This document shows positions 36,527-50,307 of a stretch of 64,000 nucleotides of DNA, piece by piece. Within the stretch, counting starts at the first letter, position 1. Each line of letters begins with the position of its first letter. The translations under genes were made by a program, and so were the position numbers. The DNA comes from Cephalotus follicularis (taxonomy: Eukaryota; Streptophyta; Magnoliopsida; Oxalidales; Cephalotaceae): assembly GCA_001972305.1 (NCBI GenBank), contig BDDD01000317.1, positions 250,508 to 314,507 of the forward strand, given 5' to 3'. Under the pieces are notes generated by a model. That model was given only the letters and a program-made list of their open reading frames with translations. It made no database searches and was not told where the DNA came from.

Positions 36527-38369
36527 TCAAGTCCGGCTCCCAGGATAGAAATATTCAACCCTATTTTCCTTGACCCTGAAATGGAAATTATGTTTCTTGT
36601 TCCGTGAGCTCCCCTGTCCATGACAAATTTTGTTGGTCAAGACCATCAGCTGCAATAAAGGGGATGTGTCCTCATCAACGTTTGCAATTATAGTGATATA
36701 TATTGGAAGTTAACAAGCAACTACAATTCAATTTCTATAAAAATTTTGCTTTGCTAACCCCTTCTATGCAGGGTCCAGACCATGAGACTGATGAAATATC
36801 ACAAACACTGACCTACTGTAATGTCCGCTAAACAGTAACATTTAGTCAAAATAATGACTCAAAATAAACACCGGCTACATTAAGCAAGCTGACTGTTCAA
36901 AAGCTGCTGAATGAAATTTTCAGTATTTCTTATTGACAGCTACCCATCTAATCGATTTTCATTAAGCAGCATACACACAGATGACAGATAAATGACAAAA
37001 TATTTAACTGCAGCAATACCTGCCCATGCACATCAGTAGCCAAGCCAGTGACCAAAGGCTCTGCTTTTATTAAAACATCTGCCAGGTATTCCATGTCTAA
37101 TATAAATGTAGGCCTCTCCATGTTTGAATAGATATCCTCATGATTAAGCATGACTAAGGAACACTTCTGCGACAAGAACCAACATAAGAACACAATAAGA
37201 AGTTGCATGATGCAAATTCAAGTTCACAATAAAATAAGCAAAAAAAGTGAGGAGTTATCACTTTTGACTTACAAATTCTGCTGTTAAGGTGTGGCAATAA
37301 TGCAGGAAGTCTAAGATATGATCTAATGAGCCATTCGCAGCCACCTCCATAAGAGAAACATCATCTATCATAATGATAACAAAGTTCTTTTTGTCATCCG
37401 GTAAGGCATGAATAGTTTTTCGTATTTTCCCATACAATGCAACAAGTCCACTTTCTCGAGTTTTTCCTTCATCTCCATCTATCCAAAAGTCGAATTCAAA
37501 ACATCTTCATATCGTTAAATCTAAATCAATCCAAAACCCAGATGAAATAATAACTATTTTAATCATTCTAGTTCAAAACAATATATAGAAAGAACCATTT
37601 TACTTGATTCTCTCACCTGGGCACTGCAGCAGACGCATGTCAAGGAAAACCAATCTATTATTCTCCCTATGCACCACTAAGTTGCAACCCTGTCACAAGA
37701 GTAGCACCTATGTTCATAAACATTCAAGGTAAAGTTTCAAAACTTAATCAACTCATGACAATTTTCATCAAACAAAACCTAACTACTGAGGGAGTTTGTA
37801 CAAAAGCAATTACTATCCCATCCATAGTCTATATTAAAAATTCAAAGTTAATTCATTAACTAAACCGATATTCCACATATTTCCAAATATTCTTGAGTGC
37901 GCTTAAGTACATCACTGACTTACACTATCCAAAGTAATTCGCAGTCACGTAAACATTAATAAGATGTTTGTTTGCTACTCATTATGGATATTTACGTAAC
38001 TACAAATAATTAACTTAGTGCATAACCGCGTAGTACACTAACTGCAAATAACAATCTAATTCAAGAAATCAATGACTTTGTGCAAACAAACATATATATA
38101 AATATGACAAAGTTAGTAGGGTTGACAAGTTTGCGGAGAATGCGGTCGTAGTGAGAGAAAGGGTGAGAGAAAGCGAGGAAGATGATGGTATTGGAAGGAT
38201 TGGAAGAGAGAGAGCGCTTTAAGAGTTGGTGAAGCAGGAAGGAGGCGTCGGTCTCCACGCGGTCCTCGATCAACACCACTCCCAGGGCCCATGGAAGGCC
38301 TTCCTCCTCCATCTGCCCTAGGCCCAAAGCCTGCTCCACCACATCCCATGATGATCCTTTTTGCTCCAT
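36527..38369 (-). CDS. ELP6: Elongator complex protein 6 (ELP6), five exons
   Basis: ELP6 forms the Elp4-Elp5-Elp6 hexameric ring of Elongator, which modifies wobble uridine of tRNAs. Minus-strand exons: 38369-38127, 37689-37617, 37478-37273, 37166-37020, 36649-36527. All borders are GT-AG and phases close, giving 263 residues, close to the length I recall for Arabidopsis ELP6. Diagnostic segments are [20 protein letters not shown] (37-56), [15 protein letters not shown] (71-85), [12 protein letters not shown] (near 94-106) and the FHFRVKEN...FYPGSRT C-terminus. As in the family, it has a RecA-like fold without a Walker A motif. The start codon is the first in frame and gives a family-like N-terminus. 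No lesion was seen. The neighbouring PRR and kinase genes are not functionally related. Confidence 0.93.
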
Positions 38370-40410
38370 TCCTCTTCTCTCTGTCTTTCACTCTGATTTT
38401 CCCAAAATACAACAACCCTTATTGCTTGCGTTATTGCCTGCTTTATTGGGGGGGGGGTTTCAGAGGAATTTCTTGAAAAGTTTCTAGCACGTGGCAGCAG
38501 TGCCCTACCCTTATAATTAAAAAAAATAAAACTACTTTATAAATTTTAAATTCAAAAGAAGGACAGTATATGTATTCACTAATTACAATATATCAAGAAT
38601 GTTTTTTTTATTACACTTTGGGCCACCATTTTGGGACACCATTTTTATTACCCAACGCAATGAGAAAAAACATTTGGTAAGAGTTTTTGAAAAGCACTTC
38701 TTACACAATCACTTTTTTTTTTTTTAAGCTTTGAAAAGCTATTCTTCCCAACAAAGAAAATTGCTGTGTTGGGGAAAACGCATAATCTTTCTCCCAACCA
38801 GGCTCTCCCAAAATTCAACAAACCATGAAAAAAACAGTGACCCCAAAGCCATTGTTGCATCACCACCGGAAGGCCACGCATGTAACCCACACACTTCTTG
38901 TCCCTCGGTGAGCTCAGCGCATTACCACCATCGATCGATACCAAGTTTCCAGATCAACCCCTTTTATCACCTTCCTTCACTTTGTTTCTGTTTCATAAAG
39001 GAAAAACAGATTTGTTTGGATCTTGGAGGTTTTGTGGTAGGGAAGAAAGAGAATTAAAGAAAAGAGAAAGGGAGGAAGAGAGGGAGGGAGGCCGGCGGCG
39101 TCACCGGTCCAACCACCGGTGGTGTGAATCCGAGAGTGGGAGTGGCAGTGGGAGTGAGAATGAGAGTGGAGAGAGAGAGAGAGTGAAGATTGGAGAGAAT
39201 GAGAACTGAATGACAAAGGTAAAGAAATTGACAGAGGTGAAATGGTCATAAAAACGTGGAGGCAAATAATAGCTACAAATTACAGTACATTTAGCAAATG
39301 TATATTTGCAAATAATGTGAGAGGACAAGTCGTTTTTATTATATACACAAATGTGTATATATATTCAATCATTTTTGTTCGAAGTGGAATAAAAATGGTG
39401 GAGGCTTTACCAAATGTTTTTGTAAGATCCAAATCATTTTTATCTACGGTACTTTTAATCACATAGTTTTTAAAATTGATTTTACACAACACAGTAATAC
39501 CAAACGGACCCGTAATCTTTCATAATTATGAATATCTTTTTCTCTCTTACAAGTAGTTCTAACACAGTTTTACGGTTACATCCGTGGGATGGACATAATT
39601 AACGTATTATATTAATAATAGAGTGTGTGCAGGATATATACGGATGGATAAAAAATCATCGCATAACCATCGTGTTATCATCCCTACTTAAGAGATCGTT
39701 AATTTTAAATTTATTTTCTTGTTAGAAATTTTTTCTATTCTTCATACTATGATTAGAATTAATAAAAGAATATATGTTTGGATCTAACAAGTAACTGACG
39801 AAAAATACCAACATTTATTAAGTTATAATTTATTGATTCCATACCAATAATTTAAGTTCAAGAGTGTTTAATACAATGATTTTTCATCTTTTTTGTTAAC
39901 TCACTACTACTACTACGTAAAAGACAGATACTCAAGTTTCTTTGTATGGTCAATAAAAACAAACATTAAAATAATTATAATTGATTAATTTACACCATGT
40001 ATACAAAAATCTAATTCCCAAGCACACATGAGAAAAAAAAATATTCATAAATATTTATGCTTTATTATGATACATGAATTTTGTTTTTTTGTTAAAACTC
40101 AACTCAATTTTGTATATAGAAAATAAGAGAGGAATTTAAATATTTGTGGGTAGATACGCACTTACTTCCACGCTTAACTACTCAAGTTCTTAACTAAAAA
40201 GATGAAGAGGGAAACCATTTCAAAAAGTGATGGAATGGAAAGGATAATTCAAAGAATATGCGATTTTTTCAAGGAAGGTTAATAATTTGTAAAGACACCA
40301 GGGCATAACAGCAAAAAAGACACCACAGAGAATAGCCCTCTGTCTCATTTTAATTCTCACTCTCTCTCTCTTCTTTGCTTCCTAACTCCCAAGTGGTGTG
40401 TTTGGTCTGC

Positions 40411-40449
<39 letters not shown>

Positions 40450-40489
40450 GTGAATACTCTTTTGAGCTGAGGGAGAGAGGGAGAGGAAA
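38370..40489. other. Intergenic region, divergent ELP6 and kinase promoters
   Basis: The two genes diverge, so both promoters lie here. A run of ten G lies at 38448-38457, just upstream of ELP6. The stretch 38860-39210 is unusually GC- and purine-rich, with GGAGTGAGAGTG-like words and ACCGGT sites. It sits before a block ending in ATACCAAACGGACCC (near 39500-39514), an end sequence typical of small DNA transposons; it may be a captured or decayed element, but the other end was not found. The rest (39520-40320) is AT-rich with nothing recognisable. Confidence 0.45.
40413..40446 (+). promoter_or_regulatory. (CT)n tract in the kinase 5' leader
   Basis: About 17 CT dinucleotides end 44 bp before the kinase ATG. 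Pyrimidine tracts of this kind are frequent in plant 5' UTRs; a regulatory effect here is not shown. The tract produces a false minus-strand Arg-Glu repeat frame. Confidence 0.7.
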
Positions 40490-43400
40490 ATGGGTTGGTT
40501 TCCTTGTGGTGGTAAATCCAAAAAGATTGCAAAGAAGAAGCAAAACTCGAAGCCTGATGATAAGATCTCATCATCTTCAGGTACTTGTACCAAACAACAC
40601 ACTACAGTTTTCAATGTCATCATCTCACTTTAATATAATTTAGCTTCTAAGTATCAGTTTGTTTTTGTTTTTTTTTTTTTTGTAAAAAAAAAAGTACATT
40701 TTCAAGTAACTATCTTTACGAAAAAAAAATTAAATGGATATGTTTTTTAGATTGATTTTGAGGAACAAGTCGCTTGCATAATTGTTTAAATCAGTCTTTA
40801 ATGGCTTTGCATTGCTGTTGTGATCTGTTTCGGATGTAGTATATATATGACTTGAAGATTATTTTTCTTATTTATAAAAGTTTAATACTTGGTTGAAGCT
40901 GATGTGGGTCTGCTTGCAAATGTAAGACGTTAATGAGTAATCATCTTTTGGACATGGGTTGTTTGCGTAATAGTAGTAGATTGTCGTTTATCTGTCCTTA
41001 TAAAATATTGGGTTTTTGTCATTTTATCTCATGTAACACAATTATACAGGACACAGTCTGAAATATTTTGAAAACCCAAAATTTTATTAAGGTGGTTTTG
41101 ATATTTATTGGGTAAATCATTATGGATGTTTTCACTTCATTCTCTCAAGAGAAATTATTGGATCAGGTTTCTTTGTATGCTGTAGTAGAATTTACTAGTT
41201 GAGAAACTATTTGTGGTTCGTTATCCTTCAGTATTTTAATGATGTTGACAAATGCATTATTTGGTACTCATAAGATCGGTTGTTTTTGGTGGTCAAAGAT
41301 ATCAAATCTTTAATCTTTCTTGGGTGTTTTATTATATTTTCAGTGCATTTTGATCCTGCTTTAATTCATGAAATACTGGTCAGTTTACCCCCATCAATGA
41401 GTCTCGGCCTGAATTTTTTATGCATTATTTCTCAGTGCATTTTTGTACTTTTAGAGAAATTAATTAGGGTTTCATTATGTTGTTTGGCGTAATAAATGAT
41501 GAAACATGGGGACGTTGCATACAATTAACTTTTATGAATGGCGAAATCTCAGACTTATCCTTATAAAACGGGATTATAATGCTGCTTTGTTAATTAATTA
41601 ATTTATTTTTATTCTTGTGTCTTTTATAAGCTCGGCTGTTCTTTCATCTGTGACAACTTAAACAATCACACTCATATCTTTGATCGTATTGTTTGTTTTC
41701 CTTTTTTGCTGGTCATTTTAGAAAAACTGAAAGCACATTCGGTATTGGATGTAAAGAGTGAGTCTGATCACATTGCAGCGCATACATTTACATTCCGTGA
41801 ATTGGCATCTGCTACAAAGAATTTCAGGGCAGATTGTCTTTTGGGCGAAGGAGGTTTTGGTCGAGTCTACAAAGGGAGATTGGAGAGTACCAACCAGGTT
41901 TTTTCAAGTTCATAAAATTTTAATTATTACATAAAATCTAAGTGCATATAAAGATATACTTGATTTGTGACAGCTCTCTTTCCTTATTCTCTAAACTTTG
42001 GTCATTTAGTATTATGTTTTGATTACTTACTGTATATGCATTAATCAAGTTTTTGGTGTGACTCATATAAAGAAGCCTTAAAATGATGTCTTTTGATGAA
42101 TATATTATTGAGAATTAAGCACGACTTCCACATCCATCTGTACATGTTCACCATAGCAGTACATTACCAAGATCAGACTGCTGCCTCCATAACTACTTCC
42201 CCATTATTCTTAGCAACTTTAAAGGCATTTCTACTACAATATTTCATTCTTTTTCTAGCGTGTTTTGTCTGTGCATTGCCAAATACAATATGTTTACCTG
42301 AATTGACAAAACAGGTACTTGTTTCATATCATAATATCTGAAAAAGTGAATTATTATGAAATTATAAAACAGATTCAATTAGGATATAAGTGTTTTCTTA
42401 GCTCTCAAATGACAATAAACATATATAACAACATGAGAATTCCAAAATATTGCAGAAATTACCTAAAGGGGAGGATTGGTGATGTACATTTGTTTGTGTG
42501 CTGATCTGTTTTATTTTAAGTGAGTTACAAATAAATAATAAAAAAAATCTTTGTTGGTCTCACATATAATCATTCATTAATATTCTTTAAGCTAGTATCT
42601 GATGCCTTTTCAAGCTCTTACACTATGTATCAGGCTAATTGTAAGAGCTGAATCTTGGTTCTCTTGCTTGGTGTAGGTCGTAGCTATCAAGCAACTTGAC
42701 CGTAATGGACTACAAGGGAATAGAGAATTCCTTGTTGAAGTTTTGATGTTGAGCCTACTCCACCACCCCAATCTTGTTAACTTAATTGGCTATTGTGCTG
42801 ACGGAGACCAGAGACTTTTGGTTTATGAATACATGGCATTAGGATCTCTAGAAGACCATCTACTTGGTATGTTCGCCATTTTCTATCATTGTTGCAAAAT
42901 TTTTCATTTCTGGCTTTTAGGCATAAGTGTCTTGTTTCTTATGCATTTGGATATAAAAATGATTGAGATGCAATCGTTAAACAAATCACAAAGATAAGAA
43001 AACTTTAAGATCATTTTGGTGTACATGTCACATAGTTAAATGGAGGAGTTCTCTTCTGTATTTGATGAGTTAAGAGAAATTATTTAAATTAACTAGATGA
43101 TCCAAATCCATCCAGTTGTGATCTTCAGGTGTAGGAAATGTCTTAAGATCACAACCGTTTCATGTGATTTGTCAGCTTATAATGCTTAAGAACCCATGCT
43201 TGTGATCTGAGGTTTAGGTATTAGGTTCCCTTAGCTAATTTAAGTAGGATGATGAATTTTCTAATTTAATTTTTGGACGTTGAGCCACATAGTTAATTAA
43301 TGAATTATCCTTCATACTTACGTATTTCAGACCTACCACCTGATAAAAAACGACTCGACTGGAATACAAGAATGAAAATAGCTGCAGGTGCCGCAAAGGG

Positions 43401-44314
43401 TTTGGAGTATTTGCATGACAAAGCTAGCCCCCCTGTCATATATCGTGATTTGAAATGCTCAAACATTTTACTTGGTGAAAACTATAATCCTAAGCTATCT
43501 GATTTTGGCTTGGCCAAGTTGGGTCCTGTTGGAGATAACACGCATGTATCTACTAGAGTAATGGGAACCTATGGATATTGTGCACCTGAATATGCAATGA
43601 CAGGTCAGCTTACACTGAAGTCGGATGTTTATAGCTTTGGGGTTGTTTTTCTTGAGATTATCACAGGGAGAAAAGCTATTGACAATTCAAGAGCTGCTGG
43701 GGAGCACAATCTAGTTGCGTGGGTAAGATATTCATGTTTCTTCTCTGCCATGATGCTTTTTTGTTGTTAATTTTTTTCCCCAATGCATCCAACACCTAGA
43801 TGCTCACCCACTGGCTCCCTTTATCATCTGCAATGTCAATACCCGTTCATTGTGGAGTGCAGTTACTATCAGGAATTAACCCCTATACAAAGGGATAAAA
43901 ATACTAAAGCATCCTTCACCATATAAAATACTTTCAGTATTATAAATATCCCTTGTAACGAAAACAAGCATGAGTAGAAAGCAGGAAGCACAACATGTCT
44001 AGCAAATGTAGTGAGTTATTCTGTTCTTAAAGGTTGCTTCAATTTTGCAGGCCCGACCCTTGTTTAAAGATCGAAGGAAATTTGCACAGATGGCTGACCC
44101 AACGCTTCAAGGCCAATATCCTGTGAGGGGTTTATACCAAGCTCTTGCTGTTGCTGCAATGTGTGTTCAGGAACAACCTAATATGCGGCCCCTCATAGCT
44201 GATGTTGTGACAGCCCTTTCATACCTTGCTTCCCAAATATATAATCCCGAAACCCCGCCAGTCCAAACCTCTCGTATGGGCTCCACTACAACCAGAACCA
44301 GAAGGGAACTATAA
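40490..44314 (+). CDS. PBL7: Receptor-like cytoplasmic kinase VII, PBL7-like, five exons
   Basis: It is a membrane-anchored Ser/Thr kinase of the PBS1-like family, acting downstream of receptor kinases. Exons: 40490-40580, 41722-41897, 42677-42866, 43331-43722, 44051-44314. Phases are exact, giving 370 residues. MGWFPC gives N-myristoylation (Gly2) and palmitoylation (Cys6) signals, followed by a Lys-rich patch. Gly loop GEGGFGRV is at 72-79, catalytic Lys94 in VVAIK, Glu110, YRD at 190-192 (Tyr for His is common in this subfamily), DFG at 210-212 and APE at 237-239. The kinase domain is complete and ends in the family's [15 protein letters not shown] motif. N-terminus and length agree with Arabidopsis PBL7 (At5g02800, from memory); PBL6 is the alternative. 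In Arabidopsis PBL7 adjoins PRR7, as it nearly does here. No disabling change was seen. Confidence 0.93.
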
Positions 44315-45129
44315 AGTGTGTTCAATAGAGGTAATGCCAAATGAGTTAACAAGATAGTTCAATCTCTAAAAGTTCTTACAACATTGTTGTCAGTCTACTG
44401 GCAGAGGCAATGCTTCAAGGTTTCGAGTGGAGCTTATCGGGTTTGAGTCAGCGGTATGCAAATATTGGTAGCTCATGTTTTGCATCACAGATAGCAAAAC
44501 CTCTGTGCTTGGTGTAACAAGAGAACATTCTTTTACTTTTTGTTCTTACCTCTCTACAAATTTATTTTTTTATGAACAGTTGAGCTTTGGGGCTTTGTAT
44601 CTAAATGCATCATACATAGATAACTGATTTCTTTTTAAAGAGCATCCAAGAATTGCTTCCTGATTGTATTAGTCATCAGATATAATTATTTTTGGGAGCC
44701 GTCTTTTAGATGATGTTGGCGTGTATGCAATTTGAATCGAGGGAAAACTACCACTAAACTAAATACAAAATTTCTTAAGCCGTACAAGATACATAAAAGA
44801 TTCTGGCAATCCTTAACAAAGTGTCCCATAATTGGCTTTTAACTTAAGTAAATGTGTTGTGATTATTCTATCTTTCAAGATTGCTTTTGCTTTCTAATGT
44901 TGCAGGTAAGAATTTAAGAAAAATTCTTAGGTGTATTCGGTATATTAAGTATTTTGTGTATTTAATCAATAATGTATAGTCATATAAGTATTAATTAATT
45001 ATTTTGTTTTGTTTTCTATTATATCAAAAGATTTCATTTATTATGTTTACATGGTTTTATAATATTGGCTAAGTATATTACTCTGATATAAAATTGTTCT
45101 GCAGATAGAGTTGTTAATTTGGGTAATGA
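44315..45129. other. 3' flank of the kinase gene up to LTR copy C
   Basis: It contains the probable 3' UTR and AT-rich spacer. No gene was recognised. It ends at the 5-bp target duplication cacgt (45130-45134) of copy C. Confidence 0.5.
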
Positions 45130-45134
45130 CACGT

Positions 45135-47714
45135 TGACACGCCCGGACCCAGCCCAGCCGGAATCCGTCGTGCCCGCTATGAGGACAAACCTTTCATCAG
45201 AGATTCATATTGTAGGTTCAGCAGAACAGAGTTTCAGAAAAGCATTTTAAAACAGAAAGTTTCTTCAAAACAGAAAAGTTTCTTGAAAAACTTGAAATAA
45301 TTCTAACTCTTAAAAATTTACGGAAATCGGGCATGTAGCAATCGCTTATAGGACTATGCCCCCTGTAAATAAAAACACAATTTATAAAATCACACCCCTG
45401 AAGGAGGAAACAGTTTGTAATGGGCTCAGCCCTCAACAGATCACAGTTTAAAAGCAGAAAACAAGTAATGGGTTGGGCTCTGCCTCGACCATATTAACAA
45501 AACTTAAAACTTGAATAGGGCTCAGCCCTTTTAAACAAAACCAAAACAGTTATATAAAAACATAAGTAATGCAGAAATTTAAATACTAATGAAATGATGA
45601 TATGCATGTGTTGACTCTGGTAGCATGCCCTTTTTGGTCTCACCTCAGCAGACAGACTAACTCCAGCTGACAAAACTCAGGGGACTAACATGTCAAAACT
45701 AAAACAAAAAACAGAAGAGAGGATTAGTTCACAGGACTAGTGAGATGGAACAAAAAGACTCTGCAGAGTTTTGCTCACATATAAACATCTTTGCATAAAT
45801 GATATAACAAAAGTGTAAAACAACAGAAACATAATTTTAGAAACAGAAATCAAAATATGATTTACAAAACAGCTCATAAGCTCAAAACTAACAAAATCAA
45901 CAGAAAATCAGATTAGTCATCAGAAACTCAAATGTGTGTAGTTTTTAATAGAGTTTAAACCAAATAAATATATAGAGATGCAGTTGGGTCTACTAGGTAA
46001 GGTTGACGCCTGGGTCCCGTCGGGCCGAACGTCCTGCAGAAATAGTGGCGATGACACCATCGTGTCAAAGCATCAGCAGAAGGTCATACACGTGTAGACA
46101 GTGCCTCTCATGGTCATCAGAAATATAAATAATACAATATCGATATCCCCGCTGCATCATAATATACTTCAACAGATTTCAGAAACACATAATTCACTAA
46201 TACTTCAAAACAGATTTAATAGATTCAAAACAGACTCAGACAGATTCAGACAGATACAGAATTCATCAATGTTTCAAAACATACTTAAAACAGATTTCAA
46301 ACAGATCCAGAAATTATTTTCTTATCAAATACAGATATATCTGAAAATATCGTCATACTATAACTATCATCTTGCGAGCATTTGAAAACATTAAAAGAAA
46401 GTTTCAGATATTAAAACTTAAACATCTTTTAGAAACAGAACAATCCAAAATCATTCAGATACAGAAATAAATAAGCGAACACGCTTATAAATTCATAACA
46501 TCAAAAATATTTTAGAGTAAAAAGAGTTAAAGAAAGCGTTCCACTCACCGTACAGATGAGCGAGTCACTCGACTGGTCGCCTCCATGGCCGACCTCAAAG
46601 GTAGGATCCTCTGCCACCGGACAGACAGACAGCAGACTATCAGACTCAAACACGTACTAAGACATGCAAGGCTTTATGCAATGAAATGCGTGCAGATGTC
46701 AGAAAACTAAAACCGATCAAAACGGTCATCAGAAACAGAAGTCTGATTATTGAAAACATCGTTTAAACGTTCAATTTAAACACCCTTTCGAAAACATTTA
46801 AAACTAGTCCAAGTGGTTGTCCAAGTTATCCAATTCAAATCGATTATATATTTCTAGCTCATATGTATAACAGAAACAGATACAGATACAGATATAGAAA
46901 TATAGAATTCAACGGAAAAACAGAATTAACGGAGAAAAGTTCAAAGTTTACCGAAATCGGAGCTGAGGAACACGGATCCGAGGCGCGTTGGTCGTGGCGC
47001 CGCCTCATCTGGCCGGAACGACCCCGTTGACCGCGGCTGCCTTCGCCGCCGATTGGCGTTGCCGGGTCGTCTCGTGTCGGTGCTGATACATTTTGAACGG
47101 CCGCGACGCCAGAAGTCCGAATCTGGGCTCGTCTTGTCGTGACGATCACCGGAGACGCCGGAACGAAGCAAAACAGTGGCTGGGAGAGAAGAGCTCGCCG
47201 GGCGCAAACGGCGCCTTTGCCGGCGTCGAGGTTGGGCCCGGTGTGCTCGGGAGGTCGCTGTGGTTCGACCGATACCCTCGCCGGCGTCAGATCGGCACTG
47301 ACGCCGGCGGCAGAAAACAGAAGCCAGAGAGAGACAGGAGAGAGGAGAGAGAAAGTCAGGGAGAGAGAGAGAAATGCAAAAATAAGAAATTTTTTTGGCA
47401 TTTATCATATATATTCAATTCAAAACGGACTGAGTTTTGTCCAGAATTTGACCGATACGGACAGAAATCGGATGTTTAGGACATACCACTTGGGCTGTTT
47501 TTTCGAGTCATCAGTCATTTCAAAAAAACATCATTTAATTTACGGTAACAAAATTAATTCGTTACGCAGAAAACCATCGGAATAACAATTATAAAATTTA
47601 TAATTGTCGTGATGCATATGTCATGAAAGCCAGAAAACAGACCAACAGATAGACAGACAGACAGAAGCCTCGTAGGCTCACAGACACCGACCGTACAAGG
47701 ACACGGATGTCACA
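45135..47714 (-). mobile_element. Solo LTR copy C, 2580 bp, with perfect 5-bp target duplication
   Basis: On the plus strand it begins TGACACGCCC and ends GGATGTCACA. It is flanked by cacgt on both sides (45130-45134, 47715-47719), so on its own strand it matches copy B end for end. It carries the family's GGGCTCAGCCC words near its 3' end (45422-45432, 45518-45528), the segment missing in B (45987-46110), and the GC-rich block (46960-47320) followed on the plus strand by a purine-rich stretch. A minus-strand open frame (46859-47401) runs through the GC-rich block, but it is not kept in copy B. Confidence 0.92.
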
Positions 47715-47719
47715 CACGT

Positions 47720-50307
47720 GAACACAATTCAAAAACGACACGAAGTTAAGGGGTTTGAGTTTGACTTAAATGAGTTTGAGTCAATTTAGAGTCGACACGT
47801 TTAACGCGATCAACCTGTTTAACTCGAAATTGACCCACAATTAATATGTTTATTAATTATGTCTACTATCAGTCTGATTAATTTGACATAATAGTGTTTA
47901 CTTCTGTTAATAATCATTAACAATACAAATAATTCATATTTAATTAACTATAAAAATAATAAAATTATATTTATTTAAAATTATATTTATTTTTTTCACT
48001 ATTTTTCATGTATAGATTAACATATTAATTAAGTAATTTATATTTATTAAAGTGTGTGTATATATATGTATATTTGTGTGTATATATTACTCATTATTTT
48101 TAAAATTTTAAGTTTGATTAGATTTTAATTGAATCAAATTTTCATATAATTAAATAAATTGATTGAATTAATTTGATTTGATCTGTTTATTAAACAGGTT
48201 ATACGGATCGACACGTATGATACATTTAATAAACGAGTTATATTAGAGTTTGAGTTTTTACACGATTAATAAATAAATTAATAATCGATCTTCATAGCAT
48301 TTTTACTATTTCTTGATACACCACAAAACCCAATTTATTAACACAAATTACCGGTCCCCCTTGGAAAGATTTAACTTAAACCAATAATGTGTGTGCTAAG
48401 GCTCCGTTTGTTTGGAGGAAAATATTTTCTTCATTTTCCTGTGTTTGGTAATGTTTAGAAAATAAGTCAACGAGAAATCTTAATATAAATATAGGAAAAT
48501 GTTTTTCTTAAAAATAAGGGAACTTACCTCTTATGATTAAAAAATTCTTGAGAGTCGTTCTCTCTCCCCATTCAAGTAAACTTCTCTCTATCTCTCTAAC
48601 TCACTTTCTCTCTCTCACTTTCTCTCTCTATCTCTCTATATCTCGCTTTTTTCTATCTTTTAGTATAGATATGTTAATGGAGAAAAAATGATTTTATTAA
48701 CAAAGGAAAATATTTTCAAGATTGTTTTCCAAACAATCAAAAATATTTTTTATGTTATACACCAAGCACAAAAAAATAAAATGCTTTTCAAGAAAATATT
48801 TTTCAGTGAAAATATTTTATTCAAGAAAATATTTTTCTCTAAAAAAACGGAACCTAAGTGATTTTATAAAAAAAATGTTAAAAAATGTCAAAATGTTGCT
48901 CTGTTTGATAATACTGTGTTTCATAAAATTGCTTTTTTAAAATACTTTTAATAAAAGTGATGTTGTCAAAAGTGCTATTGCAGTGAATATATGTTTGGTA
49001 AATATATATTTGAAACTGCTCTAGATATCATAATTTTTTTTTGTCAAATATTAAAATTTATAAAAAAAATTAATAATTTAAAACATGATGTTGACAAAAT
49101 TACTTTTCGAACTGATCTCAACAGGACAACTCACTCTGGCCTGTTTGGCTTGGTTGCAACCTTTTAAAATTATTGTAAAAAAATGTTGTGAAAAAAAATA
49201 AAAAGACCTTAGAAACGTAACGGGCGATTGAAAAATATTTCTAAATTACATAAATTATAAAAATTAAATAAAAATTCTGTTTTTTTATACTTTTGATAGG
49301 AAACACTTTCAAATGAATTGACCAAATATTAAAATTGACTTTTTTTCAATAAAATGTTTTTTAAATTTCATTAACTCTTCTTCTTGTCATTTTTAATTTC
49401 ATCAATTCTTTCATGCAAATTCTTAAGAAAATATTCAATATAACAGAAATATTGTTCTATTGTGTTACTGCCACCGTATAAAATTAGTGTATCAAAAACA
49501 CAATAGAATAACACCTTGTTACACCGAAGAATTTTTCATAAAATAATAATATACAAGTCCCCATCCGTTGACCCTAAGGTGGCATTGCCCTGGAAGAAGC
49601 AAACCAACCAAATGTCAAAATTCAAACACTGCCCACCTTTCTATATTTCAATGATGGACTGGATGCTTTTATAGTTAATATAGACTCTTTCCTCAGTCAA
49701 TTCTGTACCCAAGCCGTGCTGGTAAAAACATGTTGACTAGTTAGAGGTAACTGCAAAATTCATTACCATAACATAATACATAAAAAATTCATTACCATAA
49801 CATAATTCATAATCACAATGACCTCAAGTCTCTTTAATTCATTACAAGAAATTTCACAATAATTTATGTATAGGGCTTCAAATCACAAGAATATTTGCTG
49901 CAACCAAGTTTGGCACAAATTGCTGTGACAACACTAAACTTAGAACATCGCAACACTAAACCGGTAGGCGTAAAAACCGTTTCTTGTCTTGGAAATTTAG
50001 AGATTTAAGGATAATACAAATCGCCGACACAAGACTACGCAGTTGGTACTATGCTTCTCATGCTTGTACTTGCATCTTCCTCTCCTTATAACTATTATTG
50101 TCACTACTTAAAGAACAAAAATACAATTAATGGATATGTGCTGTATATTGGTTGTTTTGTCAAAAATTACAAACTGATCTACACTCTCCCTGAACAGCCA
50201 CTGATTTAGAAGTAACAGAATAATATCTACCGGGTCAATGGCATAATATAAGAACTAGTGGTGATAAAGGGAATCTATTGAAGTAATAATATAAACAGGC
50301 AACTCTC
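47720..50307. other. Intergenic region between LTR copy C and the TBC gene
   Basis: AT-rich. It contains the small element at 48401-48853. Between 48890 and 49330 are further words like CTGTTTGGTAAATAT and GCCTGTTTGGCTTGG, typical of edges of small plant DNA transposons but without paired ends that I could define. The last few hundred bases before 50308 are the 3' UTR side of the TBC gene. No coding region was recognised. Confidence 0.5.
48401..48853. mobile_element. Small inverted-repeat element (MITE-like), 453 bp
   Basis: The left end GCTCCGTTT and the right end AAACGGAAC form inverted repeats with one mismatch, and homology continues inward through AAAATATTTTC-type sequence. Direct repeat ctaag flanks it (48396-48400, 48854-48858). 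It contains (CT)n microsatellite sequence (about 48555-48650) and no reading frame. Superfamily is not clear, since a 5-bp duplication does not fit the common 8-bp hAT or 9-bp Mutator patterns. Confidence 0.6.

Noticed and set aside
40350-40623. Minus-strand frames with an (Arg-Glu)n run
   Set aside because: They are a translation of the CT microsatellite upstream of the kinase gene.
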